The notes below the pieces were generated by a model. That model was not told the origin of the DNA. It saw only the letters and a list, made by a program, of their open reading frames with translations, and made no database searches. A stretch of 10,070 nt of DNA from Thermoprotei archaeon (GTDB taxonomy: Archaea; Thermoproteota; Thermoprotei; Thermofilales; B20-G17): positions 1-10,070 of the forward strand of contig QMSC01000034.1 of NCBI GenBank assembly GCA_003649515.1. The letters run 5' to 3'. This document shows positions 1 to 5,783 of the stretch, piece after piece (position 1 is the stretch's first letter; each line of letters starts with the position of its first letter). The position numbers and the translations under genes were made by a program.

Positions 1-120
1 GTACTCAGAGGGGTCGGCAATGGCAACAAGCCTAGCTTCAGGGACTTTAACGTAGGCGGGAAGGTGTCCTCCAGTAAATATGCCACCAGCTCCCACAACT
101 CCAACTCTTACTTCCTTCAT
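1..120 (-). CDS. Gfo/Idh/MocA-family oxidoreductase, N-terminal fragment (cut by window edge)
   Basis: The reverse strand from 120 reads 40 in-frame codons to the window edge, beginning MKEVRVGVVGAGGIFTGGHL. This is a first beta strand followed by a glycine-rich dinucleotide-binding turn (GAGGIF) and an HLPAY stretch. It then reaches VPEARLVAIAD, where the acidic residue at the end of the second strand would contact the NAD(P) ribose. This order is typical of Gfo/Idh/MocA dehydrogenases, which act on sugars, inositols and related polyols. Only the start of the Rossmann domain is present, so substrate and full length cannot be judged. The ATG has a TATA-like box about 30 bases upstream, so the mRNA is probably leaderless or nearly so. 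Family assignment is fairly safe; the specific function is unknown. Confidence 0.8.
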   Translation of the reverse strand, partial: MKEVRVGVVGAGGIFTGGHLPAYVKVPEARLVAIADPSEY

Positions 121-147
121 TTTGGACCGAAAAGTTACAGTGCTAAA

Positions 148-160
148 AGTATAAATATAT
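148..160 (-). promoter_or_regulatory. TATA-like box for the oxidoreductase gene
   Basis: Read on the minus strand, this stretch contains TATATTTATAC, about 28-40 bases before the ATG at 120. That is the spacing expected for an archaeal TATA box driving a leaderless or short-leader transcript. It lies just past the stop codon of the DUF488 gene, so the oxidoreductase probably has its own promoter. No transcription data were used. Confidence 0.45.
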
Positions 161-174
161 TAGCAAGGCTAAGC

Positions 175-639
175 CTACTTCAAACCTTTGAGAAACCTGG
201 TCCTCTTGTGACTATATACTTTGCCGATATCTATTATATGCTCAACTTCCACTCCAAGCCCTTTCAAAACATCCGATATGTGTCTCCTGTGGCACTTGAA
301 CCAAAGTCTCTCCTTGCACATTATTGCAACTCTATGAGACGATGATATCTCGAGGAGCTTTTCTATGCCATCCTTAAAGCTCCTTGACTTCATGTACTCC
401 TCATATCCTCCTTTCCTATAGCCTCCAAGTAGCTTTCCAAGCCAGATATACTTTATACCACTCTTAGGAAGCTCCTTAGCTAGATATTCCCTACAGAACC
501 AGGGGAATTTACGCGATGTAGGAAAGCTCCTTACATCAATTACAGCAGTTATCTTATAGTACCTAAGTATCCTTAGAAACTCCTCGAAGCTCCTGTTAGA
601 GTGCCCTACTGTGTAGACTTTTAGATTCTTAAGCTCCAT
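175..639 (-). CDS. DUF488 family protein
   Basis: The 154-residue product has the recurring DUF488 motifs in order: TVGHSNRS at 10-17, DVRSFPTSR at 35-43, LGGYR at 71-75, and a C-terminal MCKE...CHRRH segment at 107-120. The last resembles the Cys/His-containing signature of the family. DUF488 proteins are compact, probably cytosolic, and lack an established biochemical role. The length is normal and no frameshift is apparent. The gene diverges from the metal-transport operon that starts at 769, and the two share the 640-768 intergenic region. It reads toward the oxidoreductase, which has a separate promoter-like box. Family assignment is strong; function is unknown, and the divergent arrangement does not by itself link it to metal uptake. 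Confidence 0.85.
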   Translation of the reverse strand: MELKNLKVYTVGHSNRSFEEFLRILRYYKITAVIDVRSFPTSRKFPWFCREYLAKELPKSGIKYIWLGKLLGGYRKGGYEEYMKSRSFKDGIEKLLEISSSHRVAIMCKERLWFKCHRRHISDVLKGLGVEVEHIIDIGKVYSHKRTRFLKGLK

Positions 640-724
640 ACTGTTGGGACACCGTAGACGATAACCTTGACTTTAATACATATGCAAGAGATGAATAAAT
701 ATGCTTACTAAGGGATTGGAAATG

Positions 725-733
725 CTTAAATTT
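725..733 (+). promoter_or_regulatory. TATA-like box of the metal-transport operon
   Basis: CTTAAATTT lies about 36-44 bases before the ATG at 769. This predicts transcription starting around 752-760, inside or just after the two DtxR-type palindromes. A repressor bound there would block polymerase recruitment or escape. The assignment is by sequence resemblance and position only. Confidence 0.45.
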
Positions 734-750
734 TTAGGTACTACCTAAAA
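732..750 (+). promoter_or_regulatory. DtxR/MntR-type operator 1 (perfect palindrome)
   Basis: TTTTAGGTACTACCTAAAA is a perfect 19-base inverted repeat around a central C. Its TTAGG-N5-CCTAA core resembles DtxR-family metal-regulator boxes. It abuts the TATA-like box and precedes an operon that encodes a DtxR-family protein (1743-2180), so metal-dependent autoregulation is the natural inference. Confidence 0.75.
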
Positions 751-765
751 TTAGGGGATGCCTAA
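751..765 (+). promoter_or_regulatory. DtxR/MntR-type operator 2
   Basis: TTAGGGGATGCCTAA repeats the TTAGG-N5-CCTAA pattern of the adjacent operator. Its centre is 17 bases further downstream, and it ends three bases before the ATG at 769. The arms are perfect over five bases, but the spacer and flanks are not palindromic, so it may be the weaker site. Two adjacent sites would suit cooperative binding across the predicted transcription start. Confidence 0.6.
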
Positions 766-768
766 ATC

Positions 769-1746
769 ATGAGGAAAATCCTTCTATTGTTAGTGCTTGT
801 ACTAGTCTTGACAACAATTTCATATGTTCGAGCAGAGCCTCGAAAGATCTTGGTGGTCGCCACGATACCTCCACTAGCAGCCATAGCGGAGGAAGTTGGA
901 GGAGAAAGAGTAGAGGTCGCCTATCTAGTCCCGGGTACGAGCGATCCCCATCAGTACGCCCCTACGCTCAGGGATATAAACCTCGTAATGGCGTGCGATC
1001 TGTTCATTGAAGTCGGCAAGGAACCCTTTCTCAACTCCCTTCCCGAAAAGAGGGGGAAAGTGAAGCTGAGCTGGAACAACTGGACTAACGCTGGACTCCT
1101 AATAAGAGATGGAAATCCTCACTACATTTGGCTATATTTAGAAAACGTTAAGAAGGTTGCTCGACTAGTAGCTAAGGCTCTCGCTAAGCTTGACCCTGAA
1201 CATAGCGAGTTCTACTTGGCAAGGGCAAATAAGTTCGCCGCCAAAATAGAAAATCTCGAGAAGTGGATAAGGGCTTATGTTAGAGCTCATGGAGTTGGGG
1301 AAGAGACTGTAGCGCTTATAGGCTCGCACTTTATACCACTAGTGGAATCCATAGGGCTTAAGTTCATGGGGCCGCTCCTAGAAAGTGAAGGGCAGACGCC
1401 AACACCCAAAGATCTAAACGAATTCATAAGGCGGATAGAAGAAAGCGGCACAAAGTTGATCGTGGTCCTAGCAACCCAGCGCGATGCAGATGAGGGAAGA
1501 ATTGCTAGATCCATAGCTTCCGAGAAGGGTATTAGCATAGTGTACCTACATGGAATACAGTTCCATGGGAGCGACGATTACTTTGAGTACATTAAGTACA
1601 CTGTAGCATCGTTAGTGGCTGGCATAGAATCGGCCAGGTCGGGGACTAGTGAAGAGAAATCGGAGTGGAGTACCACTACCATAATACTGGCCACGATAGC
1701 CCTTTTAGAAGCCATACTTCTACTTAAGTGGAGGGTGCTCAAATGA
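769..1746 (+). CDS. Metal ABC transporter solute-binding protein (ZnuA/TroA-like), C-terminally anchored
   Basis: This is the extracellular receptor of a Zn/Mn/Fe-type ABC importer (cluster 9 family). Residues 1-22 form a signal-peptide-like hydrophobic stretch. The mature part starts with KILVVATIPPLAAIAEEVGG, typical of the first lobe. Likely metal ligands are H61 (in DPHQYAPT), H118 (NPHYIW) and H187 (GSHFIPL). The usual acidic fourth ligand is not clear: the matching region reads VYLHGIQFHG, so H261 is a possible substitute. No His-rich loop lies between H61 and H118, unlike many zinc-specific proteins. No lipobox is seen; residues about 302-320 form a C-terminal membrane anchor followed by a basic tail, a common archaeal arrangement. 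First gene of the operon; its stop overlaps the regulator start as ATGA. Metal specificity is undetermined. Confidence 0.9.
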   Translation: MRKILLLLVLVLVLTTISYVRAEPRKILVVATIPPLAAIAEEVGGERVEVAYLVPGTSDPHQYAPTLRDINLVMACDLFIEVGKEPFLNSLPEKRGKVKLSWNNWTNAGLLIRDGNPHYIWLYLENVKKVARLVAKALAKLDPEHSEFYLARANKFAAKIENLEKWIRAYVRAHGVGEETVALIGSHFIPLVESIGLKFMGPLLESEGQTPTPKDLNEFIRRIEESGTKLIVVLATQRDADEGRIARSIASEKGISIVYLHGIQFHGSDDYFEYIKYTVASLVAGIESARSGTSEEKSEWSTTTIILATIALLEAILLLKWRVLK

Positions 1747-2180
1747 GCAGAAGGGAATATGAATACCTATATTCGATATACATAATTGCAGGTACTGCGT
1801 ATGCACGATTGACCGATATCGCAAGGAGTATTAACGTGAAGCCGTCTACAGCCCTTGAATTTCTCGGGAAACTTGAGAAGAAGGGCTTCGTTGAGAAGAG
1901 ACCGCGAAGAGGTTATAAGCTCACGCATGAGGGGCTCAGCAGAATTCAGGACTTCATTAGGAGGCATAGAATAGCCGAGACATTCCTCGTGAAGGAGTTG
2001 GGGTACGATCCCGGCATAGCTTGTAGGCTAGCCTCAGAGTTCGACATATACTTGCCCGAAGACGTCGTAAATAGGATATGTGAAAAATTAGGTCACCCAA
2101 GTATGTGCCCTCACGGATATCCAATACCTCCCGGTTCTTGCAGTTGTTCGACTATGGAGAGGAAGAGGTGGTTTCAATGA
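1743..2180 (+). CDS. DtxR/MntR-family metal-dependent transcriptional regulator
   Basis: This 145-residue protein has an N-terminal winged helix (about 8-65; ARLTDIARSINVKPSTALEF is the helix-turn-helix) and a dimerisation helix beginning RRHRIAETFL. It ends with CPHGYPIPPG, a hallmark of archaeal DtxR-type repressors. Candidate metal ligands are E7 (at the position of MntR Asp8/DtxR Met10), H75, E79 and C94. The usual Glu-His pair after the ACR segment is missing: it reads ACRLASEFD. A C-terminal Cys set (C113, C122, C133, C135) is present. There is no room for an SH3-like third domain. ATG 1743 is preferred over ATG 1728 because GGAGG lies at 1730-1734, eight bases upstream, and it overlaps the previous stop. 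Probably represses its own operon through the palindromes at 732-765. Confidence 0.88.
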   Translation: MSRREYEYLYSIYIIAGTAYARLTDIARSINVKPSTALEFLGKLEKKGFVEKRPRRGYKLTHEGLSRIQDFIRRHRIAETFLVKELGYDPGIACRLASEFDIYLPEDVVNRICEKLGHPSMCPHGYPIPPGSCSCSTMERKRWFQ

Positions 2181-2965
2181 GCCGCTATGAACCCTTGATG
2201 AGATTTGAGAACGTAGAAGTTAGGTACGGAAATACTGTGGCGCTCGAGGACATAAGTTTCACCGTAGAAAAACCCTCGTTTACGGCCATAGTAGGACCTA
2301 ACGGTGCTGGAAAGACAACGCTGCTTAAGACAGCTTTAGGCCTAATAAAGCCTAGTAGGGGAAGCGTGATAGTTCTAGGAATCGACGTTCTCAAGGATCC
2401 CTGGAGAGTCAGAAGACTGGTAGGTTACGTTCCACAGAGGGAGAGAATAGATCATGCAATGCCAGCGTTAGTGAGAGATATCGTACTCATGGGCAGGGCA
2501 TTAAGGTTAAAGGTTGGAGCTTCTCTCAGCGAGAAGGACCATGAGATCGCTCGAAGTGCTCTTAGTAAAGTAGGCCTGCTGGACATGTGGGACGAGCCCT
2601 TCTCCCATCTCTCAGGAGGTCAGCAACAGAGAGTTATGATCGCTAGGGCTTTAGCAGCAGAGCCAAAGCTGCTCCTGCTCGATGAGCCCCTTTCTGGAGT
2701 GGACGCTGAGTCTCAGGTGATCATTGTTAGGTTATTAAGAGAAATGGCAGATAACGGCATAGGGGTATTCGTAGTAGTGCACGACTTAAACCCCTTCATA
2801 CGCCATCTCGACTACATCTTGCTATTGAACAAGCGCGTAATAGGTTTTGGGAAACCTGTCGAGGTTACTAAGCCTGAAATGCTATCCCTGACGTTCAACA
2901 GAGAGGTTAAAGTCCTAGAAACCGCCGACACCTACTTCATACTAGGGACTGATACGCATGCTTGA
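2177..2965 (+). CDS. Metal ABC transporter ATP-binding protein (ZnuC/MntB-like)
   Basis: This 262-residue cytoplasmic ATPase energises the importer. All nucleotide-binding motifs are intact: Walker A GPNGAGKTT at 40-48, Q-loop Gln87 in YVPQR, signature LSGGQ at 145-149, Walker B LLLLDEP at 165-171, and H-loop His202 in VVHDL. The VPQRERID segment is characteristic of the Mn/Zn/Fe importer subfamily. ATG 2177 overlaps the regulator stop as ATGA and has GAGGTG at 2165-2170, six bases upstream. A longer reading from 2105 would overlap the regulator by 25 codons and adds sequence that does not look like ATPase. The 3' end overlaps the permease start by eight bases, so translation is probably coupled. 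Confidence 0.95.
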   Translation: MSRYEPLMRFENVEVRYGNTVALEDISFTVEKPSFTAIVGPNGAGKTTLLKTALGLIKPSRGSVIVLGIDVLKDPWRVRRLVGYVPQRERIDHAMPALVRDIVLMGRALRLKVGASLSEKDHEIARSALSKVGLLDMWDEPFSHLSGGQQQRVMIARALAAEPKLLLLDEPLSGVDAESQVIIVRLLREMADNGIGVFVVVHDLNPFIRHLDYILLLNKRVIGFGKPVEVTKPEMLSLTFNREVKVLETADTYFILGTDTHA

Positions 2966-3818
2966 GATCTTGACAAATCCCATCATACTTAGAGCTCTGA
3001 TGGCTGCTCTAACAGCCTCTATTCTCTCAGCTGTTATGGGCACTTTTATCGTCTTGAGAAAGATATCCTCTCTCGGAGCAGCTATAGCACACATGAGCTT
3101 TGCTGGCGCGATGCTCTCCTATGTTTTCGGCGTTCCTCCTATCCTAGGGGCTACAGCACTTAGCTTAAGCCTCTCCCTGGTCGTGGCTTATGCGAGAAGA
3201 ACTAAGGGGGAGTACGCTGAATCAGTTCTAGGAGCAGCCTTTGGGATCTCATCAGCAATTGCAGCTCTCGCCCTCGCAGCTTCAAGGGAGTACAGCTCAG
3301 TGGCCTTCACCTACCTTATCGGCGACGTCTTAGGAGTGAGTACTGAGGAGCTAGTAATACTGCTTTTTGCAACACTAGTGCTGTTCACAATTATAGTGCT
3401 GGTATACAAGGAGCTTAAGTACTCAACGCTGGATCCGGAAACAGCTGAGGCCATGGGCTTAAGAGTAACGGTATACGAATACCTCTTCAACACGCTTGCA
3501 GCGGTTACGCTAGTGGTCGAAATAAGGGTAGTGGGATTAATATTAGCCGAAGTGTACATGGTTGCTCCAGCTGCTGCGGCGCTAGAATTTGCGCACAGTG
3601 TAGAGGGGATGATAGCGTTAGCCTTAATTCTAGCTGTAGTCTCCGTAATAGGGGGATTCACTGCATCGTTTGTACTAAACGCGCCGTTAAGTGCAGCTGT
3701 AGGATTGATAATAGCGTCCATTTACATGCTAGCATTAGGAATATCGCCGAAGAGAAGAGGGAAATGTGCTGCAGTACTTGGAAGAGGTAAGAGACGAACT
3801 ATCGCCCGTTTAAAGTAG
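2958..3818 (+). CDS. Metal ABC transporter permease (ZnuB/MntC-like, ABC-3 family)
   Basis: This 286-residue integral membrane protein has about seven or eight hydrophobic helices. It forms the translocation channel of the importer. Near the N-terminus, VLRKISSLGAAIAHMSFAGA matches the conserved cytoplasmic loop of ABC-3 permeases, and the mid segment YSTLDPETAEAMGLRV is the coupling helix region that contacts the ATPase. VVGLILAEVYMVAPAAAA corresponds to the conserved late membrane segment. It carries a Glu (in LAEVY) where small or hydrophobic residues are more usual. The final 24 residues are strongly basic and look like a cytoplasmic tail. It is the last gene of the operon. Metal specificity cannot be read from the permease alone. 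Confidence 0.93.
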   Translation: MLEILTNPIILRALMAALTASILSAVMGTFIVLRKISSLGAAIAHMSFAGAMLSYVFGVPPILGATALSLSLSLVVAYARRTKGEYAESVLGAAFGISSAIAALALAASREYSSVAFTYLIGDVLGVSTEELVILLFATLVLFTIIVLVYKELKYSTLDPETAEAMGLRVTVYEYLFNTLAAVTLVVEIRVVGLILAEVYMVAPAAAALEFAHSVEGMIALALILAVVSVIGGFTASFVLNAPLSAAVGLIIASIYMLALGISPKRRGKCAAVLGRGKRRTIARLK

Positions 3819-3851
3819 CGTGCTCTTACGCTGGTCTCCCTGTTTGATTGG

Positions 3852-3867
3852 CAAGAAAATTAAATAT
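3852..3867 (+). promoter_or_regulatory. BRE/TATA-like promoter of the HD gene
   Basis: A purine-rich AAGAAAA followed by TTAAATAT resembles an archaeal BRE-TATA pair. It would start transcription near 3888-3892, giving a leader of about 30-35 bases before the GTG at 3924. It suggests the HD gene is separate from the metal operon that ends at 3818. Confidence 0.4.
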
Positions 3868-3923
3868 CAAGCCTTCATTCCAATGATGAAAGTAGGTTGA
3901 AAATCTGAGAAGAGGTGTTGGCT

Positions 3924-4478
3924 GTGACTAATTTAAAGGAGGAAGAAGCCTTTAAGATACTCGAAGCTCACGTTAAAAACGATAAACTGAGGAAACATAT
4001 GATAGCCGTTGCAGCAATAATGCGCAAGCTTGCTACCCTGTTGGGAGAAAACGAGGAGATATGGTATTTAACAGGTCTCTTGCACGATATCGACTATGAG
4101 GAAGTAGAGGACTTTAAGCAACATGGTGTTAGGTCTGCTGAGATCTTAAAGGACTTCCTTCCCGAAGAAGCTTTGGAAGCCATTAGAGCCCATAACGAAA
4201 TGACTGGGTATAAATCAGACAAGCGGCTCGCAATAGCTCTGAGAGCTGCCGACCAAGCTTCAGGTCTTATAATCGCTACGGCCTTAGTGATGCCGCATAA
4301 GAAACTTGAGGAAGTGAAGCTGAAGAGTCTTCTTAAGAAGTTCAAGCAAAAGGATTTCGCGCGAAGAGTTGATAGGAAGAAGATAAGGCTTTGCGAAAAG
4401 CTAGGACTTACGTTGGAAAAGTTTCTCGAAGTGGGGCTTGAGGCTCTTAAGGAGATACATGCTGAGCTTGGACTGTAG
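3924..4478 (+). CDS. HD-domain metal-dependent phosphohydrolase
   Basis: The 184-residue protein shows the HD-superfamily ligand pattern: H25 (KHM), the HD pair H54-D55 in LLHDIDYE, H67, H90 (RAHN) and D110 (RAADQASG). The spacing suits a compact HDIG-like fold with one or two metals, a type of enzyme that cleaves phosphate esters of nucleotides or related molecules. The C-terminal third is Lys-rich and helical, without a recognised second domain. GTG 3924 is preferred because GAGGTG at 3912-3917 lies six bases upstream. GTG 3915 overlaps that Shine-Dalgarno-like sequence, and TTG 3918 abuts it. Transcribed alone between the metal operon and the candidate sRNA. Substrate unknown. Confidence 0.85.
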   Translation: MTNLKEEEAFKILEAHVKNDKLRKHMIAVAAIMRKLATLLGENEEIWYLTGLLHDIDYEEVEDFKQHGVRSAEILKDFLPEEALEAIRAHNEMTGYKSDKRLAIALRAADQASGLIIATALVMPHKKLEEVKLKSLLKKFKQKDFARRVDRKKIRLCEKLGLTLEKFLEVGLEALKEIHAELGL

Positions 4479-4479
4479 T

Positions 4480-4490
4480 AAAATTTAAAA
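4480..4490 (+). promoter_or_regulatory. TATA-like box upstream of the candidate C/D sRNA
   Basis: AAAATTTAAAA lies directly after the HD stop codon. It predicts a transcript start near 4510-4516, about 20-25 bases before the C box at 4537. It could drive the guide RNA precursor, the following coding sequence, or both. Confidence 0.4.
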
Positions 4491-4531
4491 TGCTGAGAAC
4501 TTTCGTATTGCTAGTAGCGCGTTCAATAGCC

Positions 4532-4588
4532 CGCACGTGATGAAGGTTTACCTCTGATTGCGTGAGGATGCGTGGAAGGGCTGATCTT
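4532..4588 (+). ncRNA. Candidate C/D-box 2'-O-methylation guide sRNA
   Basis: All four boxes occur in order with archaeal spacing. C box GTGATGA is at 4537-4543 (exact RUGAUGA), then a 10-base guide at 4544-4553. D' box CTGA is at 4554-4557, then a 4-base spacer. C' box GTGAGGA is at 4562-4568 (one mismatch), then a 12-base guide at 4569-4580. D box CTGA is at 4581-4584. Such RNAs bind L7Ae, Nop5 and fibrillarin and direct methylation opposite the fifth base upstream of D or D'. The predicted targets are AGGUAAACCU (methylated at the second A) and CCCUUCCACGCA (methylated at the second U). The flanks show no clear terminal stem, and the outer ends are approximate. Targets were not matched to rRNA or tRNA here. 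The box arrangement is unlikely to arise by chance. Confidence 0.72.
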
Positions 4589-4625
4589 AAAGAACTAAGG
4601 GTTTTCTTCCCATTCAACAATGAGG

Positions 4626-4640
4626 AAAAACGTTTAAGTT
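4626..4640 (+). promoter_or_regulatory. BRE/TATA-like box for the TIM-barrel gene
   Basis: AAAAACG followed by TTTAAGTT resembles a BRE-TATA pair. Its TATA part sits about 23-28 bases before GTG 4661, the spacing expected for leaderless transcription from that codon. This is the main non-homology argument for the shorter gene start. Confidence 0.4.
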
Positions 4641-4660
4641 TAAATCATGAGTTATTGTTC

Positions 4661-5566
4661 GTGAAAGTTAAGGGCGTAGCGTATCTATCTACATCTATGG
4701 GTTGGTTTAGGAAGGATTTCGGTAGGATAAAAAGCGATCTTGAGAGAATGCGGAACGAGTTATATGCAAACGCTGTAAGGTTGGAAGGAACAGGTGCGTT
4801 GTTGTGGAAAATAGTGGAGGTCGCTAAAGAAGAGGGTTTGCAGGTGTGGGCTCACCCAAAGGTCAATGACGTGATTCCAGGATTTGAATTCATTAGAATC
4901 TTCAGGAACTTCTGCAGAAGGGCTGAGGACCTTGGAGTAGATGTCCTAATGGTTGGAAATGAGCTGAGCCTGGAGGTAAACTTAGAGGATAATAGGACGC
5001 TTAGCTACGTCGAAAGATGCTCAAATATGGAGAAACACGTGCATAAACCGCTAAGGGAGAACCCGAGCAAGTTCACGAGCTTCATAGCAAAGCTAGTGGA
5101 AATTTCAAGAAAGTATTTTTCCGGTAAAGTGACGTACGCTGCAGGTTCCTGGGAATTCGATCTCGTACCTTGGGAAGATTTAGACATAGTGTCGTGTAAT
5201 CAATTCTTGTACTCTCAAACAGAAAACACGTACCTGGATTTGTTATTGAGAATGAAGCTTTTCGGAAAACCAGCAGTACTGAGCGAATTTGGATTTCAAA
5301 CTATAGATAAAGCATTTGAAGCAGGTCCAATCTGGCTGTATCCTCAGAAACACAAGGTGAAGTACGATGAGGAAGCTCAAGCGAGGTGTTTGAAGAGGAA
5401 TATTAAGTTCATAAAGAAAGCGGATTTGGATGGATGTTTCGTCCATCAGTGGGATGAAAGCGAGGTTGCTGGAGGAGGAGACTTAGGTTTCGGAATAGTG
5501 AAGATAAATGGCGAACCTAAGAGGTCATTCTTCATAATTAGGGAATTCTACGGAACTTGGAGGTAG
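4661..5566 (+). CDS. Glycoside-hydrolase-like TIM-barrel protein (clan GH-A-like)
   Basis: The 301-residue protein begins VKVKGVAYLSTSMGWF, resembling the first strand of a (beta/alpha)8 barrel. It has the two clan GH-A landmarks: LMVGNEL with Glu101 (strand-4 acid/base position) and VLSEFGF with Glu209 (strand-7 nucleophile position). Late aromatic segments (HQWDES) would line a sugar site. No signal peptide or membrane segment is seen, so it is probably cytosolic. The frame stays open back to GTG 4562, which would add 33 residues. I prefer GTG 4661 because the longer start lies inside the candidate C/D sRNA, has no Shine-Dalgarno, and a BRE/TATA-like box fits leaderless initiation at 4661. 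Substrate is unknown; a related non-enzymatic barrel is possible. Confidence 0.75.
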   Translation: MKVKGVAYLSTSMGWFRKDFGRIKSDLERMRNELYANAVRLEGTGALLWKIVEVAKEEGLQVWAHPKVNDVIPGFEFIRIFRNFCRRAEDLGVDVLMVGNELSLEVNLEDNRTLSYVERCSNMEKHVHKPLRENPSKFTSFIAKLVEISRKYFSGKVTYAAGSWEFDLVPWEDLDIVSCNQFLYSQTENTYLDLLLRMKLFGKPAVLSEFGFQTIDKAFEAGPIWLYPQKHKVKYDEEAQARCLKRNIKFIKKADLDGCFVHQWDESEVAGGGDLGFGIVKINGEPKRSFFIIREFYGTWR

Positions 5567-5639
5567 AGTAAGGAAGATCCTTGTACTTCTCATGCATTTT
5601 AGGCTCTTAAAGTAAATAAATTTTCAAAAATTTAGTATT

Positions 5640-5783
5640 TTAGGCGTATTTGGTATGTGTAATCCGGGGGTTCTCTAACAGATTCTTACGCATGTTCTTA
5701 ACTGCGGTTCTCATAGCTCTTTTAATTATGGTCTCAACCGTTTCACTCATTGAATCATACTGCTCGCACTTAAAATGCATCAT
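5640..5783 (-). CDS. Possible small protein, 47 residues (alternative to the plus-strand remnant)
   Basis: A minus-strand frame starts ATGATG at 5783 and ends in TAA at 5640-5642. Upstream it is closed by an in-frame TAA before any other ATG. The product starts MMHFKCEQYDSMSETVETII and continues as a basic, helix-forming segment (KRAMRTAVKNMRKNLLENP) with one Cys. Codon choice resembles that of neighbouring genes. No good Shine-Dalgarno precedes the ATG; an AATTAAAC element near 5860 is too far away for a leaderless transcript. It is antisense to a hydrophobic plus-strand frame over the same bases, so one is probably a shadow of the other. I do not recognise it. Confidence 0.25.
   Translation of the reverse strand: MMHFKCEQYDSMSETVETIIKRAMRTAVKNMRKNLLENPRITHTKYA

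Noticed and set aside
64..345. 93-codon plus-strand open frame at the left end
   Set aside because: It runs antisense across the oxidoreductase start and the DUF488 C-terminus, both well supported by motifs.
2105..2176. Upstream extension of the ABC ATPase by 24 residues
   Set aside because: It overlaps the regulator, adds sequence not resembling the family, and ATG 2177 has its own Shine-Dalgarno-like site and an ATGA overlap.
3311..3721. 136-codon minus-strand open frame inside the permease gene
   Set aside because: It is antisense to a clear ABC-3 permease, its composition (Ser/Thr/Ala-rich) is that of a shadow frame, and it has no recognisable motif.
3883..3908. ATGATGA followed 15 bases later by CTGA, like a C box and D' box
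   Set aside because: No C' box or final D box follows within the expected distance, and the sequence is the leader of the HD gene. The spacing is also longer than usual.
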